Source: Bacteroidia bacterium
GTDB lineage: Bacteria > Bacteroidota > Bacteroidia > Flavobacteriales > Flavobacteriaceae
Reading direction: 5' to 3'
Length of the DNA: 64,000 nucleotides
Assembly (NCBI GenBank): GCA_030432635.1
Contig: JAUIMB010000001.1
Location: 248,001-312,000 of the forward strand
Part shown: in pieces, positions 1-9,647 of the stretch
How the letters are laid out: every line of letters begins with the position of its first letter
How positions within the stretch are numbered: position 1 is the first letter of the stretch
Made by a program: the position numbers and the translations under genes
Notes under the pieces: model-generated
Database searches by the model: none
What the model was told of the DNA's origin: nothing
The model's input: only the letters and a program-made list of their open reading frames with translations

Positions 1-1325
1 TCTGCTATCTGATCCTCTAGCGCCTCGATTTTTTGCTGTGCTTTATCAATATCGAATTTCGAAATGCGTTTGATTCGAATTTCAGTTAGGCGCACGATGT
101 CCTCTTCGGTTACTTTTCGCTTTAAGTGTTTGACATGAGGCTTCAAACCATTATCGATAGCTTTTATAACACCTTCCCATGTTTCTTCTTCCTCAATATC
201 ACGATAAATACGGTTTTCGATAAAAATGCGTTCAAGTGAAGCAAAATGCCATTGTTCCTCGAATTCTGCCAGTTTTATTTCCAGTTCACTTTTTAGCAAC
301 TGAACAGTATTGTCTGTTGATCGCTTCAGCATTTCAGAAACACCAATAAATAAAGGCTTGTTGTCTTCAATAACACAACCTAAAGGCGAAATGGACGTTT
401 CACAATTTGTGAAGGCATAAAGTGCATCGATGGTTTTATCGGGAGAGATTCCGCTTGGCAAATGCACTAGAATCTCTACATCGGCTGCAGTATTGTCTTC
501 TATTTTTTTGATTTTGATCTTGCCTTTATCATTGGCCTTAAGAATGGAGTCAATCAATGAAGATGTGTTCGTTCCATAAGGAATCTCGGTAATAACCAAG
601 GTGTTCTTGTCCAATTGGGAAATTTTGGCTCGAATGCGCACCTTTCCTCCACGTAGTCCATCATTATAATTGGAAACATCTGCGATTCCAGCGGTTGGAA
701 AGTCTGGGTAAATGGTAAAGCGTTTTCCCTTTAAATGTTTTATGGACGCTTCTATAAGTTCGATAAAATTATGAGGCAATATCTTAGTCGAGAGTCCAAC
801 AGCAATACCTTCTCCACCTTGGGCGAGAAGCAAAGGAAACATCACAGGCAAATTAATAGGTTCCTTTCTACGGCCATCATAACTAGCTTGCCATTCAGTA
901 ATTTTCGGATTATAGACAACATCCAATGCAAACTTTGATAGTCGAGCCTCAATGTATCTTGAAGCCGCTGCTCCATCTCCTGTGAGAATATTTCCCCAGT
1001 TTCCTTGAGTATCGATTAGAAGGTCTTTTTGTCCAATTTGCACCATGGCATCAGCAATGCTGGCATCACCATGCGGATGGTATTGCATGGTATGTCCGAC
1101 GATGTTGGCAACTTTATTATATCGACCATCATCAAGGTCTTTCATCGAGTGCATTATACGTCGCTGCACAGGTTTAAACCCATCCTCAATTGCAGGAACA
1201 GCACGTTCTAAAATCACATAAGAGGCATAGTCCAAAAACCAATCCTTGTACATACCTGTGACTCTGGTAATACTTTCCTGAGGTTCGTCTTGACTATTTA
1301 AGATGTCTGTATTGTCTTCACTCAT
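1..1325 (-). CDS. parC: DNA topoisomerase IV subunit A (partial, C-terminus beyond left edge)
   Basis: Breakage-reunion subunit of topoisomerase IV, which decatenates daughter chromosomes together with ParE. The start is the ATG at 1325-1323 and the frame stays open to base 1, giving about 441 N-terminal residues. Visible are the winged-helix QRDR region (YHPHGDAS, residues 82-89) and the catalytic tyrosine in AASRYIEARL (Tyr124 by my count), followed by the tower region and the start of the coiled coil. It overlaps the stop of the upstream small membrane gene by 8 bp, and parE lies one gene further up, so this is a parE-x-parC operon. ParC rather than GyrA is inferred from the pairing with a ParE-type subunit and the RYIEARLSKFA signature. 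Residue 88, at the position of E. coli GyrA Ser83, is alanine. Confidence 0.93.
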   Translation of the reverse strand, partial: MSEDNTDILNSQDEPQESITRVTGMYKDWFLDYASYVILERAVPAIEDGFKPVQRRIMHSMKDLDDGRYNKVANIVGHTMQYHPHGDASIADAMVQIGQKDLLIDTQGNWGNILTGDGAAASRYIEARLSKFALDVVYNPKITEWQASYDGRRKEPINLPVMFPLLLAQGGEGIAVGLSTKILPHNFIELIEASIKHLKGKRFTIYPDFPTAGIADVSNYNDGLRGGKVRIRAKISQLDKNTLVITEIPYGTNTSSLIDSILKANDKGKIKIKKIEDNTAADVEILVHLPSGISPDKTIDALYAFTNCETSISPLGCVIEDNKPLFIGVSEMLKRSTDNTVQLLKSELEIKLAEFEEQWHFASLERIFIENRIYRDIEEEETWEGVIKAIDNGLKPHVKHLKRKVTEEDIVRLTEIRIKRISKFDIDKAQQKIEALEDQIA

Positions 1326-1809
1326 TAAGCTCTGCTTCTTGTTTGTTCTGTTTGATCATTTTTCTTAATGATTGCTTGATGTAGCGTCTCTTTTTACGTG
1401 GTAATAATGTCACGTTGAAAGTATCTTTATATTTCCGACTGTGCTGATCCTCAAGATAAAAGGTTAAGGTTTTATATAAGAACATATTCCGAAACTTATA
1501 CGCATACAATTCTTCTTTTTCGAATTCCAAAACGTGCTCTCTAGGATCAAAGCGTTCAGGTAATAAAAGTCCTCTATTAACAACGATTACTTTTGAACCA
1601 TCACTATCATATTCAAAATATCGCGTTGACACATGCGCTAAAAAATATAACAATGCAAAAGCGAATACAATGATGAAAAACGTAAAAAAGGGGTTACCAG
1701 TTAGATTATTGAATAGTTTATAAAATGTCGCCAAAAGAATTGCTAAAACAATCAACACAAAATAAATTGATATTATAGTGTTTTTGACCTTTGAATTATT
1801 GGTTCTCAT
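1318..1809 (-). CDS. Small membrane protein between parE and parC (unknown function)
   Basis: Encodes 163 aa. Two hydrophobic helices (about residues 11-31 and 40-60) are followed by a soluble, mixed-strand region of about 100 residues ending in a very basic tail ([20 protein letters not shown]). The layout of two helices plus a cytoplasmic beta-rich domain resembles bacterial PH-like membrane proteins, but I do not recognise a specific family. Its ATG overlaps the parE stop by 4 bp (ATGA) and its own stop lies inside the parC start region. It is therefore translationally coupled to both topoisomerase subunits and must be cotranscribed with them. Whether it has anything to do with DNA topology is unknown. 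Confidence 0.8.
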   Translation of the reverse strand: MRTNNSKVKNTIISIYFVLIVLAILLATFYKLFNNLTGNPFFTFFIIVFAFALLYFLAHVSTRYFEYDSDGSKVIVVNRGLLLPERFDPREHVLEFEKEELYAYKFRNMFLYKTLTFYLEDQHSRKYKDTFNVTLLPRKKRRYIKQSLRKMIKQNKQEAELNE

Positions 1810-3662
1810 GACGCTTCGACGATATCTAGTTCAACTTTTAGGTTTTCAATAATAAATTCCTGTCTTGATGGTGTATTTTTTCCCATATAAAATGACAATA
1901 GTTCTTCAATAGACATGTCTTTATCCAACATCACTGGGTCAAGTCGCATATCTTCACCAATAAAATGCACAAATTCGTCGGGAGAAATCTCACCAAGTCC
2001 TTTAAACCTTGTGATTTCGGGTTTTGGTTTAAGTTTTTCGATTGCATTCCGACGTTCCTCTTCTGAATAACAATAAATGGTTTCCTTTTTATTTCGAACC
2101 CTGAACAAAGGAGTTTGCAGAATATACAAATGCCCTTCCTTGATCACTTCTGGAAAAAACTGAAGAAAAAATGTGATCAGCAACAATCTAATATGCATAC
2201 CATCTACATCAGCATCAGTAGCGATAACGATGTTATTATAGCGTAAATCCTCTAAAGAATCCTCAATATTCAATGCCGCTTGGAGCAAATTAAACTCTTC
2301 ATTCTCGTATACGATTTTCTTGCTAAGACCATAACAGTTTAAAGGTTTTCCCTTTAGACTGAAAACCGCTTGGGTATTAACGTCACGAGATTTTGTGATG
2401 CTTCCGGAAGCTGAATCTCCCTCAGTAATAAACAAAGTAGTTTCGAGATTTCTCTCATTTTTCGTGTCACCAAAATGAACACGACAGTCCCTTAACTTTT
2501 TATTGTGAAGGCTCGCTTTTTTAGCTCTATCCCTTGCCAGTTTTCTTATTCCGGAAAGCTCTTTACGTTCGCGTTCAGCCTGTAATATTTTCTTTTGGAT
2601 CTTTTCTGCAGTATCAGGATTCTTATGCAAATAATTATCCAGATAACGCTTCATAAAATCGTTAATGTAAGTCCGTACCGTTGGCAAGCCTCCACCCATA
2701 TCTGTAGAGCCCAATTTTGTTTTGGTCTGACTTTCAAAAACAGGCTCCATGACTTTTATGGAGATTGCTGCAGCCACAGATTTACGAATATCTGACGCTT
2801 CGTAATTTTTACCGTAGAACTCTCGAATTGTCTTTACAAGCGCTTCTCGAAACGCTGCTAAATGTGTTCCACCTTGAGTGGTATTTTGACCATTGACGAA
2901 ACTATGATATTCTTCACTATATTGGGTTTTACTATGTGTAATCGCGACTTCGATATCGTCTCCCTTTAAATGAATAATGCCATAGAGTCGATCGGATTCG
3001 TTGATATTGTCAGACAGTAAGTCCTTGAGTCCATTTTCGCTAAAATATTTTTCGCCATTGAAAACAATCGTGAGCCCAGGATTTAGATAGACGTAATTCT
3101 TGAGCATTTTGGAAACATACTCACTGCGATACTTATAATTTTTAAAAATAGAGTCATCAGGAATGAAGGATACTTTTGTCCCTTTTCGACGAGATGTGTC
3201 ATCTAAAAGTTCCTGATTGGTGAGATTACCTTGCTCAAATTCTGCGGAAGCTGATTTTCCATCTCTTGTAGATTCAACCCTAAAGTAATTAGAAAGTGCA
3301 TTAACAGCTTTTGTTCCGACACCATTGAGTCCAACCGATTTCTTGAAAGCCCTAGAATCGTACTTTCCACCAGTATTCATTTTCGATACCACATCGACGA
3401 CTTTACCCAATGGAATTCCACGACCATAATCGCGAACAATGACCTTATTACCTTGAATGGAAATATCGATGGTTTTACCTGCTCCCATGACATACTCGTC
3501 AATGGAATTATCCAAAACCTCTTTCAATAAAATATAAATGCCATCATCAGGAGACGAACCATCACCCAACTTTCCAATATACATACCAGGACGCATTCGA
3601 ATGTGTTCTTTCCAATCGAGTGAGCGTATGTTGTCTTCAGTATATTTGGTTTGTTGTGACAT
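1806..3662 (-). CDS. parE: DNA topoisomerase IV subunit B
   Basis: ATPase subunit of topoisomerase IV, 618 aa, close to the usual ParE length. The GHKL ATPase motifs are present: [14 protein letters not shown] (Glu48, Asn52), DYGRGIPLG and [14 protein letters not shown]. The transducer domain follows, then the TOPRIM domain with ITEGDSASG near residue 410 and [12 protein letters not shown] near residue 482, and the C-terminal FKGLGE segment. The lack of the long insert found in some GyrB proteins and the adjacency to a ParC-type subunit favour ParE over GyrB. It is the first gene of the operon, with a 215-bp non-coding gap upstream (3663-3877) that should hold the promoter. ATG start at 3662. 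Confidence 0.95.
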   Translation of the reverse strand: MSQQTKYTEDNIRSLDWKEHIRMRPGMYIGKLGDGSSPDDGIYILLKEVLDNSIDEYVMGAGKTIDISIQGNKVIVRDYGRGIPLGKVVDVVSKMNTGGKYDSRAFKKSVGLNGVGTKAVNALSNYFRVESTRDGKSASAEFEQGNLTNQELLDDTSRRKGTKVSFIPDDSIFKNYKYRSEYVSKMLKNYVYLNPGLTIVFNGEKYFSENGLKDLLSDNINESDRLYGIIHLKGDDIEVAITHSKTQYSEEYHSFVNGQNTTQGGTHLAAFREALVKTIREFYGKNYEASDIRKSVAAAISIKVMEPVFESQTKTKLGSTDMGGGLPTVRTYINDFMKRYLDNYLHKNPDTAEKIQKKILQAERERKELSGIRKLARDRAKKASLHNKKLRDCRVHFGDTKNERNLETTLFITEGDSASGSITKSRDVNTQAVFSLKGKPLNCYGLSKKIVYENEEFNLLQAALNIEDSLEDLRYNNIVIATDADVDGMHIRLLLITFFLQFFPEVIKEGHLYILQTPLFRVRNKKETIYCYSEEERRNAIEKLKPKPEITRFKGLGEISPDEFVHFIGEDMRLDPVMLDKDMSIEELLSFYMGKNTPSRQEFIIENLKVELDIVEAS

Positions 3663-3877
3663 AGGTGACAGAAAAATTCAGATAGACGAGCAATATAATA
3701 TAACGTCCAAAAAAATAAAACACACTTGGCACAAAGTAATTAACAATAAAAGCCCAATGTTGTTGAAAACATCGACACCTTCAAGTATCATTATTTTCAA
3801 GGGTGACATTTTAAAAAAACAAGAGTCTCAAAAGCGTGTTTTCTTCACACCAGAAAAAATGGTAAATAAGGAAAGAT

Positions 3878-4972
3878 TTATACGTTAAACAAGAAATGCA
3901 TCACATCGCCATCCTTCACGATATAATTTTTTCCTTCTACGCGCATTTTACCAGCTTCCTTAACTTTTGCCTCGCTTCCGAAGTGAATATAATCATCGTA
4001 GGCAATCACCTCTGCTCGAATGAACCCTTTTTCAAAATCGGTATGGATGACACCAGCAGCTTGAGGTGCAGTTGCACCAACATCTACCGTCCAAGCACGA
4101 ACCTCCTTTACACCAGCAGTAAAATACGTTTGCTGATTTAACAACTTATATGCTGATCGAATTAATTTAGCAGAACCTGGTTCATCCAATCCGATATCCT
4201 GAAGAAACATCTGGCGCTCTTCATAATCATCCAGTTCGTTGATATCAGCTTCTGTACCAACAGCAAGCACAAGCACTTCAGCATGTTCGTCCTTTACAGC
4301 TTCGCGAACTTTCTCAACATAGGCATTGCCTGAAACCGCACTACCTTCATCAACATTGCATACATACATTACCGACTTTGCAGTGATTAACTGTGCTGGC
4401 TTTACGAAATCCTCCAGCTCATCTTCGGTGAATTCAATTGCTCTAACCGATTTACCCGCTTCTAATCCAGTTTTTAATTTTAATAAAACGGCTTCTTCCT
4501 TTTGCGCATCCTTATTCCCAGTTTTAGCCGCACGTTTGACCTTATCTAATTTCTTTTCAACTGTTTCGAGATCTTTCAACTGCAATTCCATATCAATGGT
4601 TTCCTTGTCACGAATCGGATCCACACTCCCATCGACATGAACGACATTGTCGTTGTCAAAACATCGCAGTACATGAAGAATAGCATCTGTTTCCCTGATA
4701 TTTCCAAGGAACTGATTCCCTAAACCTTCACCCTTACTGGCACCTTTAACCAATCCTGCGATATCTACAATTTCAACAGTTGCAGGAATTACGCGTTCCG
4801 GACTGACAATTGCCTCCAATTTTTCAAGCCTAGGATCAGGCACATTAACAACTCCAATGTTAGGTTCTATGGTACAAAACGGAAAGTTTGCGCTTTGTGC
4901 CTTAGCATTAGATAGACAATTGAACAATGTCGATTTTCCGACGTTGGGTAACCCTACAATTCCAGCTTTCAT
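3878..4972 (-). CDS. ychF: Redox-regulated ATPase YchF (OBG family)
   Basis: Encodes 364 aa, the standard YchF length. Ribosome-associated P-loop NTPase of the Obg family that prefers ATP. Visible: G1 GLPNVGKS (residues 7-14), G3 [16 protein letters not shown], and a non-canonical G4 CNVDE in place of NKxD, which is the family hallmark for ATP over GTP. A helical coiled-coil insert (about 125-165, Lys/Glu-rich) and the C-terminal TGS-like domain ([29 protein letters not shown], in parts) follow. It appears to be a single-gene unit. The 355-bp gap upstream holds a decayed intergenic repeat and the promoter of the divergent gene at 5328. Confidence 0.96.
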   Translation of the reverse strand: MKAGIVGLPNVGKSTLFNCLSNAKAQSANFPFCTIEPNIGVVNVPDPRLEKLEAIVSPERVIPATVEIVDIAGLVKGASKGEGLGNQFLGNIRETDAILHVLRCFDNDNVVHVDGSVDPIRDKETIDMELQLKDLETVEKKLDKVKRAAKTGNKDAQKEEAVLLKLKTGLEAGKSVRAIEFTEDELEDFVKPAQLITAKSVMYVCNVDEGSAVSGNAYVEKVREAVKDEHAEVLVLAVGTEADINELDDYEERQMFLQDIGLDEPGSAKLIRSAYKLLNQQTYFTAGVKEVRAWTVDVGATAPQAAGVIHTDFEKGFIRAEVIAYDDYIHFGSEAKVKEAGKMRVEGKNYIVKDGDVMHFLFNV

Positions 4973-5032
4973 AGTGAATAAATTTGCGACTGCAAATGTA
5001 AGTATTTATTAAAATGTTCGCTCATATTTTTG

Positions 5033-5196
5033 TGATTATTGTGTCAAGATAAATTACAGAGCGTAGTCTCTCCGCACATTAGTAAAATTAAAATACGTTT
5101 TGATTGAAAGTAGCAGCCGAAGTAAGTCGAGAGATTTTAAGTTTTTATCTACATCATAAACTCTCACTTTTGCTCGACATGACACAATATTAATCA
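5033..5196. repeat. Decayed palindromic intergenic repeat between ychF and the gene at 5328
   Basis: Outer arms TGATTATTGTGTCA (5033-5046) and TGACACAATATTAATCA (5180-5196) are inverted copies apart from a short indel. Inside are GAGCGTAGTCTCTC near 5059-5072, and the pair GTCGAG (5125-5130) with CTCGAC (5173-5178). The TGTCA...GAGCGTAGTC...GTCGAG...CTCGACATGACA layout resembles the palindromic repeats scattered through flavobacterial intergenic regions, here worn down. I see no gene or tRNA in the 4973-5327 gap; the rest is AT-rich and holds the promoter described separately. Confidence 0.5.
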
Positions 5197-5222
5197 TAAA
5201 ACAGATTATAAATATTAATAAA

Positions 5223-5256
5223 ATTGTCTGCCATAATCATATTCGAAATACTTTTG
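5223..5256 (+). promoter_or_regulatory. Putative Bacteroidota sigma-A promoter for the gene at 5328
   Basis: TACTTTTG at 5249-5256 matches the TAnnTTTG -7 element. A TTG-containing -33-like element (ATTG, 5223-5226) lies 22 bp upstream. Transcription would start near 5263, leaving a leader of about 65 nt. Confidence 0.45.
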
Positions 5257-5327
5257 CGCTGCCGAGAACGTGTTTGGATTGTAACAAAACCAATTGCTTT
5301 TCGTCTGTTTATTAAAACCATCAATAA

Positions 5328-6809
5328 ATGAAATCGTACCTAGCTCTAGTTTTAGTTTTAATAGCTGCCTGTTTTTCTAACGCTCAAGACCTTACCATTA
5401 AGATTCTAGACAAAACCACTAATGCACCTGTTCCGTTTGTAGCTGTTCAAACAGCACCATCCAAAGGTGTTATCTCCAATGAAGAAGGCGAATTTATCCT
5501 CAGTTTGGAAGAGGTCTCCAACAATGCCATCGAATTGTCGTGTCTTGGGTATCAAACACAAACCATAAACCTCCCGGAAATTGAGGCCTCAGACTATACA
5601 ATTTATATGAGTCCAGCTATAAACGAACTCAACACAGTATATCTCACCAATACCAGACCAAACGTTGACTCCATTATTGCCAGAGCTAATCAAAACCTGA
5701 AGTTCAATTACAGAACAGATTCCTTGAGTTATAATTTATTTTATAGGGAAAGTGCATCGATAGATTTTGAGCACTTGGATTTTGAGGTTAAGAAAGCTTC
5801 CCATTTTAAAAAAAGACAGTTAGCCGAAGCCAATGAACGCCTACAACAAATGGGTAGCGACATCATGAATGGAAACGTTATATATTTTACCGATTATTCT
5901 GGGCAATTGCATACCTTGGATTCACAACAAAAGAAACTTCATATTGATAAAGCCACTAAAATTCTTAATGCCAATGAGAATGTTTCATTGGATAATATTC
6001 AAGAAAATGCCCAAAATATAGTTTTACGATACTTAGACACAACCAAAACCTACAAACTGAAAACTGGACTTTTCAAAATAGAGGATTCCCTTTCCATGGC
6101 AAAGGAAATGAACAAGGATGACAACCCAAATGAAATGAATATCGAAAATTTGCGTAAACGCACATCATCCATTTTAAGTAATTCCCAGTTGGGCAGCAAC
6201 AGTATGCTGAAAGCTCTCTTAAATACTGACAATTACGAGTACAGCCTTAAAAATGCCAATGTCATCAATGGTGACATGATTTACAAGATAGAATTCACTC
6301 CTAAACGCTCGAAAGCCAACTATTCTGGAAGCCTTTATATTTCAGAAGAAAGCTTTGCTGTTCTTAAACTCGACTATCGCTATGCCAAAGGAAAACGTGG
6401 CGACAAAGTAAACCTAAAACTCATCCTTGGCATTAAGTATATAGAGAATGTGAATCAAGGGACAATCATTTATCATAAAGACGAAACAGATTTCTATGTA
6501 CCACGATATATCAAAAGTGAAACAGGTGAATACTTTTATCTACATAGGCCTTTAAAATTTATTGAAAATAGTCCCAAACGAAATAAAACGGCGTTTGATT
6601 TCAAAATTGCTGGAAATACAATCAGTCGCGAAGAGCTTTTACTTTCTAATGTAAATCTTATTTCGGCTTCTGACTTTGAAACCATTGAGGAGGTCAAGAC
6701 CATAACCTTTGAAAACCTTCGGAAATATGATGCCAATATATGGAGTGGCCAAGAAACATTGGCACCTTCAACTGAACTAAAAACTTTTGATGCCGACAAT
6801 CAAGATTAA
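5328..6809 (+). CDS. Secreted carboxypeptidase-regulatory-like domain protein
   Basis: Encodes 493 aa. A signal peptide (MKSYLALVLVLIAACFSNAQ) precedes a carboxypeptidase-D regulatory-like beta sandwich (about residues 22-95: IKILDKTTNAPVPFVAVQT, SNEEGEFILSL, ELSCLGYQTQTINL). The rest is a long, strand-rich region of unknown function. There is no plug, and no obvious C-terminal beta-barrel aromatic, so it is not a TonB receptor. Proteins of this build are common in Bacteroidota and are usually annotated only by the N-terminal domain; the location is periplasm or outer membrane. It is monocistronic and faces the ferredoxin gene at 6865, sharing a hairpin with it. Confidence 0.85.
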   Translation: MKSYLALVLVLIAACFSNAQDLTIKILDKTTNAPVPFVAVQTAPSKGVISNEEGEFILSLEEVSNNAIELSCLGYQTQTINLPEIEASDYTIYMSPAINELNTVYLTNTRPNVDSIIARANQNLKFNYRTDSLSYNLFYRESASIDFEHLDFEVKKASHFKKRQLAEANERLQQMGSDIMNGNVIYFTDYSGQLHTLDSQQKKLHIDKATKILNANENVSLDNIQENAQNIVLRYLDTTKTYKLKTGLFKIEDSLSMAKEMNKDDNPNEMNIENLRKRTSSILSNSQLGSNSMLKALLNTDNYEYSLKNANVINGDMIYKIEFTPKRSKANYSGSLYISEESFAVLKLDYRYAKGKRGDKVNLKLILGIKYIENVNQGTIIYHKDETDFYVPRYIKSETGEYFYLHRPLKFIENSPKRNKTAFDFKIAGNTISREELLLSNVNLISASDFETIEEVKTITFENLRKYDANIWSGQETLAPSTELKTFDADNQD

Positions 6810-6810
6810 A

Positions 6811-6841
6811 AAAAAAACTCCTAGGCAAGACCAAGGAGTTT
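6811..6841 (-). terminator. Rho-independent terminator for the ferredoxin gene
   Basis: Perfect 8-bp arms AAACTCCT (6815-6822) and AGGAGTTT (6834-6841) around an 11-nt loop. On the minus strand the stem is followed by a run of T. The plus strand has only a short T run, so termination is mainly for the minus-strand gene. Confidence 0.75.
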
Positions 6842-6864
6842 AAATCATATCCGATATCCAATCT

Positions 6865-7218
6865 TTAGTCCTCTGGGTGCATAAATCGTTGCTTAGAGAG
6901 CAGTTCTTCCTCAGTTTCAACAATATCCTCATCAGGCACACAGCAATCTACTGGGCAAACCGCTGCACATTGAGGTTCCTCATGAAACCCTTTACATTCG
7001 GTACATTTGTCGGGAACGATATAATAAATCTCATCACTAATCGGTTCTTGGGCATCTTCAGCATTTACTGCTTTTCCACTAGGAAGCACAACATTACCCG
7101 TCAAACTTGTTCCATCATTGTATCTCCAATCGTCTGCACCTTCGTATATCGCTGTGTTTGGGCATTCTGGTTCACATGCACCACAGTTAATACATTCGTC
7201 AGTTATTATAATCGCCAT
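6865..7218 (-). CDS. 2[4Fe-4S] ferredoxin, Alvin type
   Basis: Encodes 117 aa and carries electrons through two [4Fe-4S] clusters. The first cluster motif is C-x2-C-x2-C-x3-CP at residues 10-21 ([12 protein letters not shown]). The second is CTEC-x8-C-x3-CPVDCC, with the longer eight-residue spacing typical of Alvin-type (Allochromatium-like) ferredoxins. An insert between the clusters (about residues 30-75) and an acidic C-terminal helix are also as in that group. It is divergent from the acyl-CoA reductase gene with about 100 bp between the starts. The pairing could supply reducing power to that enzyme, but this is only positional inference. Confidence 0.93.
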   Translation of the reverse strand: MAIIITDECINCGACEPECPNTAIYEGADDWRYNDGTSLTGNVVLPSGKAVNAEDAQEPISDEIYYIVPDKCTECKGFHEEPQCAAVCPVDCCVPDEDIVETEEELLSKQRFMHPED

Positions 7219-7320
7219 AGTAATTTTTCTTTTTGTTTACGTAAATTTGCAGCCATTAAATCATGGTGCGTTAACGCTTTTGCAAAAATAAAGCCAAAAC
7301 ATTTTATAACCAAACTCAAA

Positions 7321-8382
7321 ATGGATTTACAACAACGAATTGATGCCTTCGTAAAACTGGGCAAATTCATAGGTCAATTTTCTTCAGAACCTTATCAAAA
7401 GGTCGACCAAGTCCAGCATAATGATGTGTTTTTTGAAGGATTTAGGCATCAACTTAAATTAGCTCAAGAGCACAACGGTTGGTTTACTAAAGAGAATATT
7501 GAAAATGCTTTATTTGGATGGCATAACCAATTGACAAACAATAATATTAACCATTGGCTAAAAAAGTATAACTTTAATAATGAAAGCCTTAAGACGATTG
7601 CGGTTATCATGGCTGGAAACATTCCTTTGGTTGGTTTTCATGACTTTATTTCTGTATTGATTTCTGGTCAAAAGGTTTTGGTCAAACAATCTTCAAACGA
7701 CAGACATATTTTGCCTTTTTTGGCGAAGTATTTGGAATATGTGGAGCCCGAATTCAAGAACAGAATTGCGTTTACCGAAAACAAGCTTACGAACTTTGAT
7801 GCAGTGATTGCAACAGGAAGCGACAATACTGCACGCTATTTTGAATATTATTTTAGAGGCAAACCCTCCATTATTAGAAAGAACCGAAACTCAGTAGCTA
7901 TTTTGACTGGAAATGAATCTCAAGAAGACCTTAAAGCACTTTCTGAAGACATATTCAGGTATTATGGTTTAGGCTGTCGTAATGTTTCAAAACTTTATGT
8001 TCCGTCTGATTACAATTTTGATGATTTTTTCAAAGCGATGTACCATTGGCACCCAATCATCAATCAAACCAAATATGCCAATAACTATGATTACAACAAG
8101 GCTGTTTATCTCATGAGTGAATTTGACATGTTGGAAAACGGATTCTTGATGCTCAAACAAGACGAGAGCTTCTCATCACCTATTGCGACAGTGTTTTACG
8201 AGCATTACAGTTCAGAAGAACAACTTAAAGGAATATTACATAAAAACAGTGACCACATTCAATGTGTCGTAGCCAAAGGGTTTGACGATAGTGAAATTCA
8301 ATTTGGGAACACCCAATCACCTAACCTCTGGGATTATGCTGATGGTGTTGATACTATTTCGTTTTCGTTGAAAATCTGTTAA
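7321..8382 (+). CDS. LuxC-type acyl-CoA reductase
   Basis: Encodes 353 aa from the ATG at 7321. The frame is open upstream to 6877, but that part is antisense to the ferredoxin gene and is not coding. Belongs to the LuxC/aldehyde-dehydrogenase-like superfamily, which reduces fatty acyl-CoA or acyl thioesters to aldehydes with NAD(P)H. Key features: VIMAGNIPLVGFHDF (nucleotide-binding region, about residues 95-109), GKPSIIRKNRNSVAILTG, and the catalytic cysteine in YYGLGCRNVSKLYVP (Cys219). No luxD, luxE or luciferase genes are nearby, so a role in lipid or aldehyde metabolism is likelier than light production. serC starts 127 bp downstream in the same direction. Confidence 0.88.
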   Translation: MDLQQRIDAFVKLGKFIGQFSSEPYQKVDQVQHNDVFFEGFRHQLKLAQEHNGWFTKENIENALFGWHNQLTNNNINHWLKKYNFNNESLKTIAVIMAGNIPLVGFHDFISVLISGQKVLVKQSSNDRHILPFLAKYLEYVEPEFKNRIAFTENKLTNFDAVIATGSDNTARYFEYYFRGKPSIIRKNRNSVAILTGNESQEDLKALSEDIFRYYGLGCRNVSKLYVPSDYNFDDFFKAMYHWHPIINQTKYANNYDYNKAVYLMSEFDMLENGFLMLKQDESFSSPIATVFYEHYSSEEQLKGILHKNSDHIQCVVAKGFDDSEIQFGNTQSPNLWDYADGVDTISFSLKIC

Positions 8383-8509
8383 TAAAATAACATGTATTTA
8401 ATGTTATTTAGCACAGAATTCACCAACTTTGCCGACAAAGATTATCTCATAACCAACCCGTATATTTTATCCTTAAAATCTCAATAAAGAATTATAATAT
8501 CACCATACT

Positions 8510-9571
8510 ATGAAACGACATAATTTTAGCGCTGGACCATGTATCCTACCAAAGGAAGTTCTATTACAAGCTTCTGAAGCTGTTATGGATTTTGACAATG
8601 GTTTGTCACTTCTGGAAATCTCACACAGAAGCAAACCTTTTGTTGATGTCATGGAAAATGCGAGGGCTTTGGCTCTGGAACTACTTGGCTTGGAAGGAAA
8701 AGGTTACAAAGCCTTGTTTTTACAAGGTGGAGCAAGCACACAGTTTTTAATGGTTGCGCTTAACTTATTGGAAAAGCGTGCTGGTTATTTGAATACCGGA
8801 ACTTGGAGTGACAAAGCTATCAAGGAAGCCCGTATTTATGACGATATATATGAAGTTGCCTCGTCTAAAGATGCCAATTTTAATTACATCCCAAAAGGTT
8901 ACGATATTCCTGTAGAATACGACTATTTTCATTGCACATCTAACAATACCATTTTTGGCACCCAAATGAAGGAATTCCCCAAATCACCAATTCCAATGGT
9001 TTGTGACATGAGTAGTGATATATTTTCTAGGGAATTGGATTTTTCACAGTTTGATCTAATTTATGCTGGAGCACAGAAAAATATGGGTCCAGCTGGAGCG
9101 ACACTTGTTGTGGTTAAAGAAGACATCTTGGGAAAAGTTTCTCGAAAAATCCCATCGATGATGGACTATAAAGTACACATAAGCAAGAGCAGCATGTTTA
9201 ATACACCACCTGTCTTTTCGGTATATGTCTCAATGTTGACCTTGCAATGGCTAAAAAATCTTGGTGGTATTCCAGCAATAGAGAAGGAAAATGACAAAAA
9301 AGCACAGCTCATTTATTCTGAAATAGATTTAAATCCGCTGTTTAAAGGCTATTCAACAAAAGCTGACCGTTCAACAATGAATGCCACTTTCAATCTTGTT
9401 AATGAAGATTTAAAGGAAACGTTCGAGACCATGGTCAAGGAAGCTGGAATCAATGGTTTAAACGGACACAGAAGTGTTGGAGGCTACAGAGCGTCGATGT
9501 ACAATGCCTTATCGCTAGAAAGTGTTGGCGTTTTAGTGGACGTAATGAGCGAACTCGAAAGAAAAGCATAA
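8510..9571 (+). CDS. serC: 3-phosphoserine aminotransferase
   Basis: Encodes 353 aa, full length for SerC. PLP enzyme converting 3-phosphohydroxypyruvate and glutamate to O-phosphoserine; also used in vitamin B6 synthesis in some bacteria. Signatures: start NFSAGPCILP, substrate loop HRSKPF, the LFLQGGASTQF phosphate-cup segment (about 69-80), and the Schiff-base lysine in YAGAQKNMGPAG (Lys190). The C-terminal GHRSVGGYRASMYNA segment is also present. It is followed 76 bp downstream by a SerA-like dehydrogenase, which makes a two-step serine-synthesis unit. Confidence 0.96.
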   Translation: MKRHNFSAGPCILPKEVLLQASEAVMDFDNGLSLLEISHRSKPFVDVMENARALALELLGLEGKGYKALFLQGGASTQFLMVALNLLEKRAGYLNTGTWSDKAIKEARIYDDIYEVASSKDANFNYIPKGYDIPVEYDYFHCTSNNTIFGTQMKEFPKSPIPMVCDMSSDIFSRELDFSQFDLIYAGAQKNMGPAGATLVVVKEDILGKVSRKIPSMMDYKVHISKSSMFNTPPVFSVYVSMLTLQWLKNLGGIPAIEKENDKKAQLIYSEIDLNPLFKGYSTKADRSTMNATFNLVNEDLKETFETMVKEAGINGLNGHRSVGGYRASMYNALSLESVGVLVDVMSELERKA

Positions 9572-9647
9572 AAACAAAAATTCAGGTTGAATAAAAATCG
9601 GTTTAAAAACGCTATGTATTCAACCCTTAAACCCTTTTACCCTTAAA

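Noticed and set aside
735-938. Plus-strand open frames within parC (also at 1029-1211)
   Set aside because: They lie antisense to the strongly conserved parC coding frame and resemble no protein.
4973-5327. Possible tRNA or small RNA gene in the ychF gap
   Set aside because: No cloverleaf, anticodon loop or T-loop signature is visible; the inverted arms fit a decayed repeat.
6877-7320. Extension of the acyl-CoA reductase frame upstream to 6877
   Set aside because: It would overlap the ferredoxin gene antisense; the residues are not family-like, and the ATG at 7321 gives the normal LuxC start.
7321-8382. Bioluminescence operon
   Set aside because: LuxC alone does not make light; no luxA, luxB, luxD or luxE gene is in the window.
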